DNA of 64,000 nt from the NCBI RefSeq assembly GCF_029784135.1, contig NC_073744.1:14426929-14490928 (forward strand), read 5' to 3'. A program made the position numbers and the translations under genes. Positions 33,650 through 45,720 of the stretch are shown one piece after another; the stretch's first letter is position 1; every line of letters starts with the position of its first letter. This DNA comes from Toxorhynchites rutilus septentrionalis (Eukaryota; Arthropoda; Insecta; Diptera; Culicidae). The notes under the pieces are model-generated. The model was not told the DNA's origin. It saw only the letters and a list, made by a program, of their open reading frames with translations, and made no database searches.

Positions 33650-36640
33650 TGGATCGATTTCTCTTTTCTTACATAGTCAACTCAGTATTGCTTATATCTC
33701 CGAATTAAAGACGGTTAGTGCGTGTAGTGAAAATATACTGTTTTTCAGTCGTGTTTCATGTACCTAATGGACTTCTGCGACGGGCGAGGTTGCTATTTGG
33801 TTCTTCCCATTTCGTTCAATTCATCGGTGTTTTGTCGAAAATGCTAAAACGAAGAGCAAACCGAATGCTGGAAACTTATCAAACTACTTCAAAAACAGGC
33901 TATCACTCAATTTCTATCTTATTTAACAGCCTACCCAATGAGCTACACTTTGTTTCAATTTATATAAATTTCAGATGTTGTAGGTCCTCCAAACCATTCT
34001 GAAGTTCAAACCTATTGATCTACCATAAGAGGTAATATTTAAGGATACCCCATTTTGATCTTCATACTAAAATTTGGGTTGGACAAGTTTTATATAAGAA
34101 GTAAATTGCCAATGAATAATACCAAAAAAATGAGAGAAATAGCTTCTCAATACCAAAACTTGGTAATTTCAATATCAAAGTAGTACTTGAGCAGCGTTGT
34201 TTTGGTATTGAATGTGCTCATTTGAATATGGAAATAAAATTATGGGAAGTTGCTTATGGTATTTTTCTTTGGTATTTTACCTCGTATCTTATGCTAATCC
34301 GTACCTTTTTGAAGTAACTATTTGCAGTTTTGCGACGATCTTCTATCAGCAATTTTATGGATATGAAGCGATAAATGCGAGACTCTTCAAGTTTTGCCCA
34401 AATAAAACCGTCCCACAAATATCGTTTCACAGTAATTACAGTTACAGTTTTATGAACTCTATATAATTACTACCCGAAGCTTCAAAGAAAATTTTATTTC
34501 TTTAGCATTAGAATGGATAAAAAAATATTTTTATATAAATCATAGCCAATCTTCTTAAAGTAAAACGGTTCTTCAGGATCCAGTTTTCTTCCAGTTTTTT
34601 TGAGAGCAATCTTCCAGTTTTTTGAATAATATTATTGGCAACCCTGAATGAGACATAACATAACAAAAAATATCATGGTTCACAAATACTGCAATATAAG
34701 ATTAATACGAGCGAGTGAAACAAAAGACAAATAAGCTTACCGCAACTTTGTCACATATACTGCCCAGACTGAGATAGCTATTGTTCTCCTTCATGCGCTC
34801 CTTTTTTACTCTTAGAAAACATTTCCCATTTTTTTCATTTTATAATCGGGTGCAATATTAGCACGTATTTGTCGAACATACGCATACGATTTCGTGATCG
34901 CAGTAACTCAGTGCCAATCGCCCTGAAGCAACACTTGCTTGTGACAGCTTACCCACCCCTGACGCTGTCTGTTGTCACCTGCTGCATGGTGATAACAAAG
35001 CCTTCGGCCCCGTGATAGAACGGTCCATATTTACCTTTCGATACTTTTCCGCCACCTCTGATGGTTTCATTGACGATTTTTGGGCGATGTTTTCTCCAAA
35101 CACCTGAAGAGCAGCGAATGATACCGATAAAAACAAAAACCACGCGTGAAGGCAACCCTACCAAAACGTCAGAACATCAAATGTCACACGACAGGCACTT
35201 GAGATTTGACTCGCGTTAACGCTTTCGGGCTCAGTCTCTCACGGGGGAGTACTGATGTGAATGTGTGCCAGTCAGTGGATGATGCAAAGCAAAGCGAAAA
35301 AAAAAATCTGAATAGAAAAACTTTCACGTTCAGCCCTCATTCTGAAGCGGTGCACCGAGGATTCAGGCGCAAATTTTGACTCTATGGTTGGCACGCGTGC
35401 ACAGAGCAACAGCAGCAGCAGAAAAAATAGATACATGTGTCGGGAGTTAAATATGCACATACATGTATTCATCTCTGATGCATCCGTTCGACATTGTTGC
35501 CCACGACGGAACCGTCAACGCTATCAACGCCGAAACGCCTGACGTTGGCCGCTGCAGGGGAAAAGCTGGGTTAGGTTGCGGAATAAAAAAAAAGGTATAC
35601 CCACCCACGGTTAAAAGTGGAATGATCCCGAAAGCCACGGCGCCGCGTGGGCGTGCAATTGTGGGATGTGAATAGACGACGGACGAAAGTGATCGAGAAG
35701 TATGAATATTCATGGACACATTTTGGAAAGCAATTGTTTAGAATAAGTGGCTCCGTATGCACTGAAATAAAGTTGATGTGGTTCTATTTAACGGGGGGAA
35801 AACAGTTGAGATCAAGTTGAATTACAGGGTGACTGATTTAAAGTGTTACCAATGTTGCGTCCACTGGTATCTTTGGATCGTGGAGTCAATGTGAATCCTG
35901 TCATTTTCCAAAAACAAGTTCTCGAAAGTACCGTGAAGCTGTGAACAATGATCTATCTTTCGAAAAATCGTAACCCAAAATTGAGGAGTCTGATTAAAAT
36001 ATGATGGTTGAACAAGTTCTTGGTAAATTTATCAACTAGTTATGAAAAATAACATTTCAAATGAATCGTTGAAAAATCTCATTCAAAAATAGAATTTAAT
36101 ATTAAAAATTTCTATATCTCAAATCACCACTTTGATATTTTGATTTGATTTGTATATTTTTTTTTGTAAAGCTTTTCCAATTTCACAAATTTTTACGTAC
36201 AATGTTCCCGTGGTAAACTCGCCAAAATGGAGATATCATTTTTTGTAAATTTCTAAAATCTCAATACATTGTGAAATCGTTACCATTTAGAAAATAAACA
36301 TAAAAAATGGAATCTACTTGCGATTCTACATGAGAAGCTATGCATAACATTTTATCCTAGAACTAACATTTCTTCTTGTTCTTAAATGATTTGATCAAAT
36401 GATCGATTTTTGAGTTAGATTTCAAAGTTAGTTCAAAGTACATTTAGAATGTTATTTTTCTTAAATAGTTCATTAATTTTTCATTAATTGTCAAACATCA
36501 TGGTTTAATCAGAAAATTTTAAGCTGCAATTTTTTTAAAAATAGACCAATGATTTTGAAGATGGCCTTTCAAAAATTCAGTCGTGATTTAAATTGGCAAT
36601 ATTATAATGAAAGTTGTTATTTTAGGTAACTCCCATCATA
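33650..36640. other. Unassigned sequence with one repeat fragment
   Basis: The stretch 34700-34860 resembles 45480-45650 and 2500-2560 (blocks GAGCGAGTGAAACAAAAGAC and ACTCTTAGAAAACA) and so holds a fragment of the CACCCAAA-ended family. The rest, including the G+C-richer stretch 34900-35800, shows no domain or partner. The region 35850-36640 is A+T-rich and featureless. Confidence 0.4.
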
Positions 36641-37796
36641 AGTACCGTAAACCGGGTGCAAACTGATCACGATTTTGAGAAAAAAGTAAATATTTCCAAA
36701 ATTGCATCTAGAGCATTTTTATGTTGTCAAAAATAGTGTTTTTAAAACCACTTTTTGCTCAAAACTGAAAAGCGTTTATTTATTTTTATAACAATTTAGG
36801 CATTCAATTTACTCACATTAGTGTTTCTGTTCATCGGTTTCTTTTACCAAACAAATTCTCTGATCGACTCTTATCGATATTCATTACTCCTAGAATGATA
36901 AACGTCGTTGGAATCATAGGGTCACCATGAAAAAAACGGTTTTTGCTTTGACATTTTTGTTTCAAATTCTACATGCAAACTGTTTTCGGACACCCTTCAC
37001 AACGTACCAAGACAAACATTTTGCGATGCAAATACAAAATCTTCCTCGAAGTTATCGATATTTTTTCAACAATAATACACACTTTTCGTTCGTTTGTCAT
37101 TCTTTCTGGGTTTTAGTGGCATTTTAAAGGGAACATTTGACTGTACATAATGTGAATGTTTTGAAAATATGTGATTTTTGTTTTGTAATCGAGTAAACAA
37201 AATTTGAAATCATGAGGTTTTGAATAAAAAAACATCTGAAACTTTCAGTAGGATTGTGATGTCGACAAGTTCTGCATTTCAATGTTTGTATTGAAAAATT
37301 CGAAAAGTCGTCCGAAGACACTTTCTGATGTGGAATTTGAAATATAACAGTTAGAGCAGTAATATCGTTTTTGTGGTCTCCAACATGCAACATAGATAGA
37401 AAGCATAACATAGAAGAAAAAAAACAACAGTGTCGAAGATCGTTGTTCTCTAGACAAGAATTGTCATCGAAAAAGTTGTTATACACTGTGTTTCACAACT
37501 ATAGAACCACTCTTTTTTTTTTTGAGTTTCCAGAGATATGTAAGAAGTCGGTTGAATTGAAGTATATAGTGTAGGGTATAACAACTATCTTCATTTAAAA
37601 GACTGGCCATTTGAGTTTTATTGTTGTGTTCATGCACGAAACATTCAAAAAACAAAAATTCCAGTGTTTCATAACTATTGAACCAGACGGAATAACTCTC
37701 GGTCCTTCACAAAATTAACGTCAATTTAACATGAATTACAATAAGTTTCTAATTCATAGGTCATCTTTAGTTCTCAATCGGTTCAAATAACTCATT
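36641..37796. other. Unassigned sequence with a Tc1-like terminus
   Basis: The block CACTGTGTTTCACAACTATA at 37486 and a related TTTCATAACTATTGAACCA at 37666-37684 look like Tc1-type terminal repeats, in keeping with the Tc1 fragment just to the right. The left part includes ACCGTAAACCGGGTGCAAAC at 36643, a motif of unknown origin. Confidence 0.4.
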
Positions 37797-38238
37797 TGGG
37801 GTGATTTTGACCAAGCAGCGCCATGTTATAGTGTGTATCTCGTTCTACACAAAGGATACTGCTCGTTTAAGCTCTTAGAATCACTCATACTGCTTGTAAG
37901 CTGCATCTACTATTCATACGATCACTTCTCATAAGTTCTTGATAGGGTTTTGATCTGGTAAGCAAGCTGATCAGTCCAGAATCTGAAGCCTTTATTCATT
38001 TACTTCTGTTTTTCCATCGAAAACACCGTGATAATTGTGTAATTTGGCATCAATTCATAACATCCGGAAAGTCGTGGTATGGTTTATTAGATGGTTTATT
38101 AGATAGTGATCGTAAGAATAGTAGATGCAGCTTACAAGCAGTATGAGTGATTTGAAAAGCTCAAATGAGCAGTATCCTCTGCGTAGAACAAGATACACAC
38201 TATAACATGGCACAGCTTGGTCAAAATCACCCCGTTCA
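37797..38238. repeat. Inverted repeat (~140-bp arms) flanking a Tc1 transposase fragment
   Basis: The arms lie at 37797-37935 and 38098-38238 and share TATAGTGTGTATCTCGTTCT / its complement and GCTTGTAAGCTGCATCTACT / its complement, with about 160 bases between them. In the spacer, the minus strand of about 37935-37990 reads ILD, a stop, then SACLPDQNPIKNL, which resembles the Tc1 block around the last catalytic residue (LDWPAQSPDLNPIENLW). The arms probably arose by an inverted duplication of the end of one Tc1 element. Confidence 0.65.
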
Positions 38239-38279
38239 ACCACAACGAACCAAGTGTAATGCATTCTTAAATCAATTTA

Positions 38280-40204
38280 TTTTCATTTATTGAGATATTA
38301 TTTTGTCAAAAACAGCAAAAGTGAGTCAATATATATACCGTTCATGAAATTAGTCCAGAGCCGTTACACAATAATAATGTGTTAGGTGATGATATTATGT
38401 TAATAGTAAGCATGTACTTGGTTCGCTCTGGCTGCAAAAAGACGGAAGTTTTGCGTGACTAGCAGCAACGAGATTAAGTTTTTTTTTATTTTCATAAAGG
38501 TTTTGAATCAGAAATTGACGAAGATGTGTGCTTACAGCATGAAAGGAAGTATTATGTTTGACATTGTTACGAAACCACAAGACAATTTCGTGAAGTAGTT
38601 GGGTGAGCTCAGCCAGTCGGTAGCTGCCAACATGACAACAAATAATAAATAGAGGAAGAAACGTCAGGTAGCAAAACAAGGTGGAATGTCATAACATCAT
38701 AAACCCAAAGTGATAAGGCAAGTGGTTGTGGAAATTATTATTTATTTTCTAAAGCTAAAACCTATTCCTACAATATTTGGATTATTCCACGGTTGGTAAA
38801 ACTTATTCCTAAAACTACGCTATGCCTATAACTATATGTACACTCTCATTCTTACAGTTATTTACAAGGCTTAGAATTATTATCATAAGCTATTCTTACA
38901 CTAGAGAGTAAATAGAAAGGTAAAGAATTATGAACTACATAAAACCAAATTAAAAGCTAATAGTACGGTTTGATTAGCAGTTTATTCCTCATCAAATTAA
39001 TAGCAGAACTTTCGGTTAAGAACGGTAGAAGAATCGAAAATGTAGGTAAAATTTATATTATTTTTTTTTTCCAAAATATATATTTTTATCAAGGCTCATA
39101 TGGCGTTAGCCTCACGGGGCCGGGAGTTCAATACTACTTTATATTATTGTAAGCAGTGAATTTATCTTAAAATACATTGCAGCTTCGAAGCTGCGAGTTA
39201 GCTGCTATCTGGACGTTTTTTCTAACATCATCCGAACAGACATCCTATTTGTAAACGTGAGCGATAAAATTATACATTTGATCAGACACAGTCAAATAGA
39301 GGGAGCCCAAACTTCAAATTGAAATACCTCAAAATAATGTTTTTGGCGCTTGGTTCGTTTTGGCAGAACTCCGATCAGATGGAAAAAAACCTTGTTCTAC
39401 AAAGTTGCTTAAAATAACTGAGGCTACCACTTACCTATCTCTTTCTATAAAGATTGAACAGTTTGGTTTCTCATTTCACCTAAAATTTTGGTCATCCTAT
39501 TTTTGTCAACATGAGCGCTCTACCATATGTATCAACTTCATCGAAGACTTTTTTGTCTAGAGAAGCTTTAGTTGCAAATTGGTTTTTGGATACAATAGAA
39601 CCTTCTTTTTCATTTGACTACAATAAAATTTATTTACAAAGACGTATTCATGGTGACAACCTTAACATATGTTTAATCACTCAAATTCGGAACACCATTT
39701 TTGTCACTGACTCATATTCCGAACACTTTTGTTTCAAATTCCGAACAGCAAAAATGCATTTTTTCTAAATCATAACTTTTAAACTACTACTCATAGGATC
39801 GATATATCAAATTACACCTAACAGTACCCAACATGAAAACAACAAACAAAATAATTGAAATAACTACAAAAACTGAAAAATGAACGATGTTTGTTTTTTA
39901 CGGAATTTGCTAACGCGAACATTTTCTCATTGGTTTTGACTGTCACTTTTTTGCAAATGTCTGATATTATAAATTATAGGCTGTATCGTTACCTGTAAAT
40001 GATGTCAAAATGAAGCCTATACCTCAAAGAATGTCTGTGTTTTCATTATTCATTTATTTATAACATAAAAATCTAGTAAATTTACATTTAAAAATGACGT
40101 GGTCGGAATTTGAGACTGTTCGGAATATGAGACAAAACGCATGTTTCTCGAAACCACTTTTTTCAAACTGGCGTCCAGATATCTCAGGTTCTACTGAATC
40201 GATT
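38280..40204. other. Unassigned A+T-rich sequence
   Basis: There are no recognisable genes. The run of CTAAAACCTATTCCTAC-like text at 38750-38870 resembles the style of 54150-54260, though no alignment could be established by eye. Confidence 0.4.
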
Positions 40205-40655
40205 TATTCCAATTTTTATATTTGTATTTGAAAAACAAAAAGTTTTGTTGACGTAGGATTACTTCTATCCGGAAGGTATAGGGGGTGAAATGAAAAACAA
40301 GGTACTGAACAAAAAGAGAAAATGAAAGACATCGAATGCTTCTAACTCGAGCATTTCTCAACACGTTGGAGCCCCGGCCAATAGGGGACCGACAGTAAGC
40401 TTCTCGTCTGGCCCACGTCGGTCCCAACGAATCGATAGTGAACTTTTCTAAATATCTATTTGTAGCTTGGTTGTTGTCGTTTCCAATGCCGTCACTCTTC
40501 GAACGGAAATTTTACTATTTACTATTTACTGTTTTACTTTTACTATGAGATAGCGTAAAATTCAGTGTCAGTCCCAAGGGACCGACGCGAGGCTTAACGT
40601 GTTAATAGATCGCAAAGATGTTTGCATCAATTGATGAGGAATATTTTTACGCACT
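40205..40655 (-). repeat. Dispersed repeat family R2, copy interrupted by a MITE
   Basis: It is the inverse of 20110-20275. The segment 40205-40357 carries GACGTAGGATTACTTC and CTTCTAACTCGAGCATTTC. The remainder, after the MITE, continues as AGATCGCAAAGATGTTTGCA at 40607-40626. Confidence 0.65.
40362..40601. mobile_element. TTAA-type (piggyBac-like) MITE in repeat R2
   Basis: The ends are inverted: CACGTTGGAGCCCCGGCC at the left and, on the minus strand, CACGTTAAGCCTCGCGTC at the right. The flanks are TCAA (40358-40361) and TTAA (40602-40605), against a single GTAA at the matching uninserted site 20157-20160. The 240-bp element is non-coding. The TTAA target and CAC-type ends point to the piggyBac superfamily. 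Confidence 0.75.
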
Positions 40656-41130
40656 TATCCATTATTTTCTCGGCAGCTGGCTTTAGTGGTTAATATCTCG
40701 CGTAATATCGGTCATCCAATTTCAAATTTAGACTCGTTTTAAAGGCAACATTTTAGCACTTAAAAAAATATTTTACTGTTTTTTGTTTGTTCCATTTAGT
40801 TGTGAGTTACAGGGTGTTAACAAAGGTTGCGAACAAAGAGAAATTTCGGTACATTTCACACTTTTTCTTTAATGAAGACGAAAATTAATTCCAGGCCGCT
40901 GAATATGTGAATAGTGTTTATGGTGTCGATACTGTAACAGTAAAATATGAGCAATTTTTTTTTAAATTTTATTAATTCAAAAAATTTTTTTTTTCAAAAA
41001 AACAGAAGAGGCGTTGTGTTCCATCAGGACAACGCAAGGCCACACATCTTCGGGAGCTTGATTGTGATGTTTTAATACATTCACCATACAGTCCGAACCT
41101 GGCACCAAGCGATTGCATGAAATTGTTTTT
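40656..41130 (+). pseudogene. Mariner remnant, same group as 58164-59590
   Basis: The left part (ATTATTTTCTCGGCAGC, ATATCTCGCGTAATATCGG) matches the 5' untranslated part of the 58-kb mariner. The block TTGTGAGTTACAGGGTGTTA is followed by a frame reading EKFRYISHFFFNEDEN, a stop, and FQAAEYVNSVYGVDTVTV, the N-terminal region of a mariner transposase. Near 41011-41070, GVVFHQDNARPH, the block around the second catalytic Asp, is followed by a frameshifted SPYSPN.APS-like region. Most of the middle is missing. Confidence 0.75.
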
Positions 41131-41435
41131 TTAAATATAGCCAAATATCTTCAAACTGCATGAAATGTTCTTGTCGAAAAAAAATTTCAAACTTTTTAGA
41201 CGGAGAAACAACCGAGGTCCAGAAAGTAAATATTCGACAAAACAAACAATTCGACATAACTGTAAATCTCGACGTTTCAAACAATTTTAAGACATTTGGC
41301 ATCAAAAATTTCTTTTTGAAAATCCCGACATCACGTACTCCCGTACTTGATGATTTTCTGGTTTTTGAAAACCTCCATACGTTCTGCCTTGTATTCCGAG
41401 AAAAACCAAACCATTTTTTTTTCGAAACGACAGTA

Positions 41436-41953
41436 CACCCAAACTAGCGTTGACAGAAAACATTTCATCTTTGGCAGGAATAATGCTTTTTCGTGTGCTG
41501 AAGGGTCAGATGCGCAAATAATGAGCTGTTTTGAAAGCTCAAAAATGGTGCTATGTACATAAGCGATATTGTACAAAAAAAATCGAGCGATATCCGGGGA
41601 TCGAACCAAGGCTAGAATGCAAGGCTGTATTACACGAGCACGCTATCCACATAACTACCAGTGCTTTCGGTTATATGCGTGATAATATTAAACCTCATTA
41701 TAAAATGAAGTTGGAAAGTGTTTTTAAGAGGAAAAAGAATAACATAAACAAGAATCTACATCTTACTCTGTGTGGGCCGTGTACTTGGCAAACTATACGG
41801 AAAGCTTTAATAGGTGCTTTCGTAAAATAGCATATATAATATATTATAAAATGACATTGTATTGGGGAGTAGCGTGTTTGATGTTATTTTTAGGCTCATT
41901 TAATGTAATTAATCGGGATGCCAAAACATGTGCTAGAAATTTATTTTGGGTGC
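41436..41953. mobile_element. MITE-like element with CACCCAAA ends and tRNA-like core, compact copy
   Basis: The ends ACACCCAAACTAGCG (left) and TTTATTTTGGGTGC (right) are inverted over about eight bases. Internal blocks match the 2.2-5.8 kb copy (tRNA-like core, GGAAAGCTTT, TTTTTAGGCTCATTTAATG). The part 41436-41660 also matches 48553-48828 in the opposite orientation. It is about 518 bp with no coding potential. A further short inverted pair lies outside it at 41112-41167 and 41956-42000. Confidence 0.6.
41596..41660 (-). ncRNA. tRNA-like polymerase III core in the CACCCAAA-ended element
   Basis: On the minus strand the A-box-like TAGTTATGTGGATAGCGTG precedes the B-box-like GGTTCGATCCCC by about 40 bases. 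It is the best-preserved B-box of the three related cores. It is not a functional tRNA by fold. Confidence 0.55.
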
Positions 41954-42009
41954 AGAACGTTTCATGCAATATGAAGACATTTGGCAACTTTTTTTTTAAA
42001 CTCTTAAAC

Positions 42010-43197
42010 TTCGACGTCTTTGAGACACTAAAATCCGAATGAGCTGAAATTTTGCATACGGTTTTTTTTCTCGAAAATCAACATTTTGCAGGAAATCCCA
42101 TTCCAAAAATTTGGAAGTCACTTTTTTTTCTCATACATTTATTGGCACTCTTATGAACACAACTTTGTACTCGATTGACTGTTAATATGCAAGAATGAAT
42201 GCATACGTAGTTTCGTGAATATGATCACAAACCAGCTTAAATTCATTGGATTCAAACGGTACAATATATCATATTGTACAGCAACTAGTAACGATTCACT
42301 GTGATCATTCAAGTAACCTTGATTCAAGGTTTCAAAAGCAAGCTATCGACAAAACTATTCTTGAGATTCTAAAGTACACCGATATAATTCTCAATTTGCT
42401 CGTTCAGAAATTTGTAATATTCCATATTTGGTGCTATGTTACGCAAGACGAATACCACGTTTCCTACTCCCTCGGAACTTCTACAAAGCTGAACGAAACA
42501 AAATCCCATATCCTATACATCCGTGTATAGGGGGCGACTTCTCAGACAACTGACGGCGCGGGTGTCAAAACAACTTAGAGCGTGACGATAGGCTGATCAA
42601 ATGCTAAACCACAAATATGACCAATATAATTGGTGCCGGGCAGCAATGAATTTCCCGTGGGGTCCGTTTCCGCGTTATCTGCTACCTCCCGGGGGGGAGC
42701 AAACGAGTGTTACGTGCCGATGGGTAATTATGATATTTTTTTTCTTCCCTCCCTTTCGTTCCGCTCTCCAGCGCCAGGACGGAAAATTGAAATTGACCCG
42801 GCTAGACTGGCGAAGACTGGGGCTTGGCATTTGGAAGGTTGAATGACATTTACGTGGAGTAAATGTTAACTTGAGAAGACCACCTATTAGAGGAAAATGG
42901 ACCCAAAATCACCATTAAATTCTAGTTTAAGGGCGATTTCCCCAAATCAAACTTTTCAGTCACCACAGTATTTGGTTGGAAATTACTGTCATAAACTCAA
43001 CCAACAATTGCAGGGATTTGTCCATAAAAACCGCAAACTATGAATTCATCCCGAGCTGCTTTCCGGTAACAGCTTATCGAAGGCAGTGACACAAGAGGAA
43101 ACCACAAGCTTATCTTCCGTACCAGTTTCGACTGTTCCGATTCAATCTTCACCACAACGATCGGAGACAATTCCTTTCGTAAAATCACTGCCAAATA
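42010..43197. other. Unassigned sequence
   Basis: The region is A+T-rich to 42540 and mixed after that. A short G+C-rich patch at 42640-42830 has open frames in two phases without domain motifs. Confidence 0.35.
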
Positions 43198-43578
43198 ATG
43201 GGACCGAAATGGGGCACAATCTTCGAAAGAAACAACAATCGTTACCGCATTTCCGCACACATTCCCAATAAGTGGGTAGCATCGGAGAGGGCAGTGGGGC
43301 GGAACTTCGTGCGACCATCGCATCGTGGTGTGATCACATTGCATTTGATTGGACTCGATGCTCTCAGTCAGATTCCAGGGTGCACCGCACGCACGGTGGT
43401 GGGCGACTTTTCCTATGAAGAAGAAGGAATTCGCTTGTTCGGTTCCTTAAAACTATCGGTACAATCCAGGACGAGGACACCACGTACGCAAGCTTTGTTT
43501 CGGCAGGTGGCGATTGGATCGAACTTCGTAGTGAAGCACACTTTGGAATCGAAAACGCTACGAATGGTGCTGCTATGA
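43198..43578 (+). CDS. Unrecognised open frame of 126 codons
   Basis: The frame contains VRPSHRGVITLHLIGLDALS and GDFSYEEEGIRLFGSLKLSV and ends in KTLRMVLL. I do not recognise the family. The minus strand is also open for about 115 codons over 42997-43344, so base composition may explain it. Codon quality and position outside any visible repeat leave a host exon or a decayed domesticated gene possible. No splice signals were established. Confidence 0.25.
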   Translation: MGPKWGTIFERNNNRYRISAHIPNKWVASERAVGRNFVRPSHRGVITLHLIGLDALSQIPGCTARTVVGDFSYEEEGIRLFGSLKLSVQSRTRTPRTQALFRQVAIGSNFVVKHTLESKTLRMVLL

Positions 43579-43719
43579 TTACTTTTTGGCTGAAAGCAGA
43601 AAGTTCGCGAAAAATTAGTTTAGTTTGACTAACAAACAGGTTTGATAATCAGTGATTTCGTGCCAAAAATAATCAGCGAACGGAATATTGATGTAGGTTT
43701 TCGTCTTTGATTTCTATTA

Positions 43720-44962
43720 GGTGTACCGGTAAGTTTCTTCGGTTTTACAACAGATGGTGTAACTTGATTATTATTCCAGTGAATCAAATTTCCAGACATT
43801 CGTTGGAAAGCTACTGTCATTACGCGTCTTTTTCAGTATATGTCAAAAAGTTGAAGCGTAAACAACATAGTTTTTTGCCACTTCGAACATGTCGAACTTC
43901 GTACCAACGAAAGTGGTTTTGCGGGGAGTGTTACTTCATTACTTCAATATAAAGAAAAAAGGTGCGGAAAGTTATCGCATTTTGGTGGAAGTTTATGGTA
44001 ACCATGCTGCAACTGAGCGAACGTGTCAGACGTGGTTCGCACGGCTTAAAAGTGGTAATTTTGACTTTGAAGACGAAGAACGTTCCGGACCGCCAAAAAA
44101 GTTTGAAGATGAAGAGTTAGAGGCTTTACTCGATCAAGGTCCGTCACAAACGCAACAATAATTTGCACATACACTTGGAGTAGCTCAGCAAACCATATCC
44201 GATTGTTTAAAAGCAATAGGAATTATCCGAAAGATAGGACATTGGGTGCCGTATGAATTGGAGCCAATCCAACTGCTATAAAAGAAAGGGTTTTTTGCAT
44301 CGAATCGTTACTGGCGATGAAAAGTGGGTCCATTACGATAATCCTAAACGTCGGGTAACGTATGGATATCCCAACCATGCATCAACATCGACGACCGCGC
44401 GGAATATTCACGGCCAAAAGATTATGCTGTCTATTTGGTGGGACCGGCTGGGTGTGGTATACTATGAGCTGGTAAAACCGAATGAAACTATGACAGGGAA
44501 CCTCTACCGACGATCATTGATGCGTTTGAGCCGTGCACTGGAGGAAAAACGGCCACAATATGAGTAAAGACACAATAAAGTTATTTTGCAGCACGACAAT
44601 GCTCGGCCCCATGTCGCGAAACCGGTCAAAACATATCTGGAAACGCTGAAATGGGAAGTCCTATCTCACCCACCGTATTCTCCAGACATTGCTCCGTCCG
44701 ATTACTACCTTTTTCGATCGATGCATAATGGCCTAATTGACCAGCACTTTTCCAATGTTGATGAAGTCAAAAATTGGATCGATTCGTGGTTAGCCGTCAA
44801 ACCGGCCGATTGTTTCCGCAAAGGGATCCGTGAATTGCCAGAAAAATGGGAAAAGGTTGTGACTAGCGATGGGCAATACTTTGAATATTAAATTTGTAAC
44901 CAGTTTTGCAGAAAAAAAGCATTAATTTTTGAAAAAAAAACGAAGAAACTTACCGATACCCC
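43720..44962 (+). mobile_element. Nearly full-length mariner (D,D34D type), inactive
   Basis: The ends GGTGTACCGGTAAGTTTCTT (left) and GGGGTATCGGTAAGTTTCTT (right, minus strand) are inverted over about 22 bp and flanked by TA (43718-43719 and 44963-44964). The length, 1243 bp, is close to the usual 1.25-1.3 kb. It encodes one broken transposase on the plus strand. Confidence 0.9.
43889..44891 (+). pseudogene. Mariner transposase, broken by two stops and a deletion
   Basis: The N terminus MSNFVPTKVVLRGVLLHYFN starts the DNA-binding domain, with CQTWFARLKSGNFDFEDEER and the second helix-turn-helix VAQQTISDCLKAIGIIRK. Catalytic residues are visible: the Asp of FLHRIVTGDEKWVHY, the Asp of ILQHDNARPH and the Asp of APSDYYLF, the last two separated by 34 residues (D34D). 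Breaks are a TAA at 44159-44161, a frame change with loss of some 12 residues between WVPYELEPIQ and GFLHRIV near 44270, and an in-frame TAA at 44565-44567. The C terminus DGQYFEY is intact. All catalytic residues remain, so decay is moderate. Confidence 0.9.
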
Positions 44963-45064
44963 TATTATATAAGGTATTACTCTACGAGAAATGTAACGGA
45001 AAATTATGGGATTGCATATGAAGGTAACGTAAAATCGTTAATCGATATATGTTACACTATATAC

Positions 45065-45135
45065 CAGGGGTGGTCAAACTTCTAGTCATTGCGGTCGACT
45101 AATTGTTTAAATGTCTGGTTGCGGTCTACCAACGT
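45065..45135. mobile_element. hAT-type terminus (CAGGGGTGGTCAAACTT)
   Basis: CAGGGGTGGTCAAACTTCTA is a classic hAT-style end. The block GCGGTCGAC follows, and GCGGTCTACC is seen shortly after. A matching far end was not fixed, though TAGTAGATCGCGATAAA at 45440 may be related. Confidence 0.5.
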
Positions 45136-45479
45136 TAACTGTAATAACGCATTACTAGAATATGAATTTGATACGAAGCTTTAAAACAAGGTTTAAACTA
45201 AAGGAAAAACATGTATAAAAAAGAAAATAATAATCGGTTACTGAATAATTGATGAGTAAAACATTATTTTCTTTAAAGCCTTATTTTTGAATATCGGAGA
45301 ATGGAGTGTAATCATTTTTTTGTTCATAAAAACACATCCAGATATTTCTCAATTACCTCGAGGTATAAGAACTATCAATAGTGGAAATAATATGAAGGAG
45401 AAATACTCCTTTCACATCGAGATAATGTACTTCGCTACTAGTAGATCGCGATAAAAATAAAATTATACGCAAAAGCAAT

Positions 45480-45720
45480 ATATAATCAAATGAGCGAGCG
45501 AAACAAGAGACACATTGCACGTAAGTACGCATTAAATTCTTCCGCATACTTTGCCACATACCACAATCTAGATATAGATTGTTGTTGAGCTCTCCTTTTC
45601 ACTCTTAGAAAACAGTAATATTATCACGCGTTTACTCAACAGCATCAGTACCCAGAGATGCCATCTTCCTGATTTTTCGAACTTTTTGTCACGTTCCCTG
45701 ATATCCTGACAAACACTCAA
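45480..45720. repeat. Fragment of the CACCCAAA-ended family
   Basis: Blocks GAGCGAGCGAAACAAGAGAC, TTCCGCATACTTTGCCACAT and TTTACTCAACAGCATCAGTA match the inverse of 2400-2540. The tRNA-like core is not preserved. Confidence 0.5.

Noticed and set aside
41596..41660. A tRNA gene
   Set aside because: It has A- and B-box-like blocks but no cloverleaf, and the same core is repeated in two other copies within a longer repeat.
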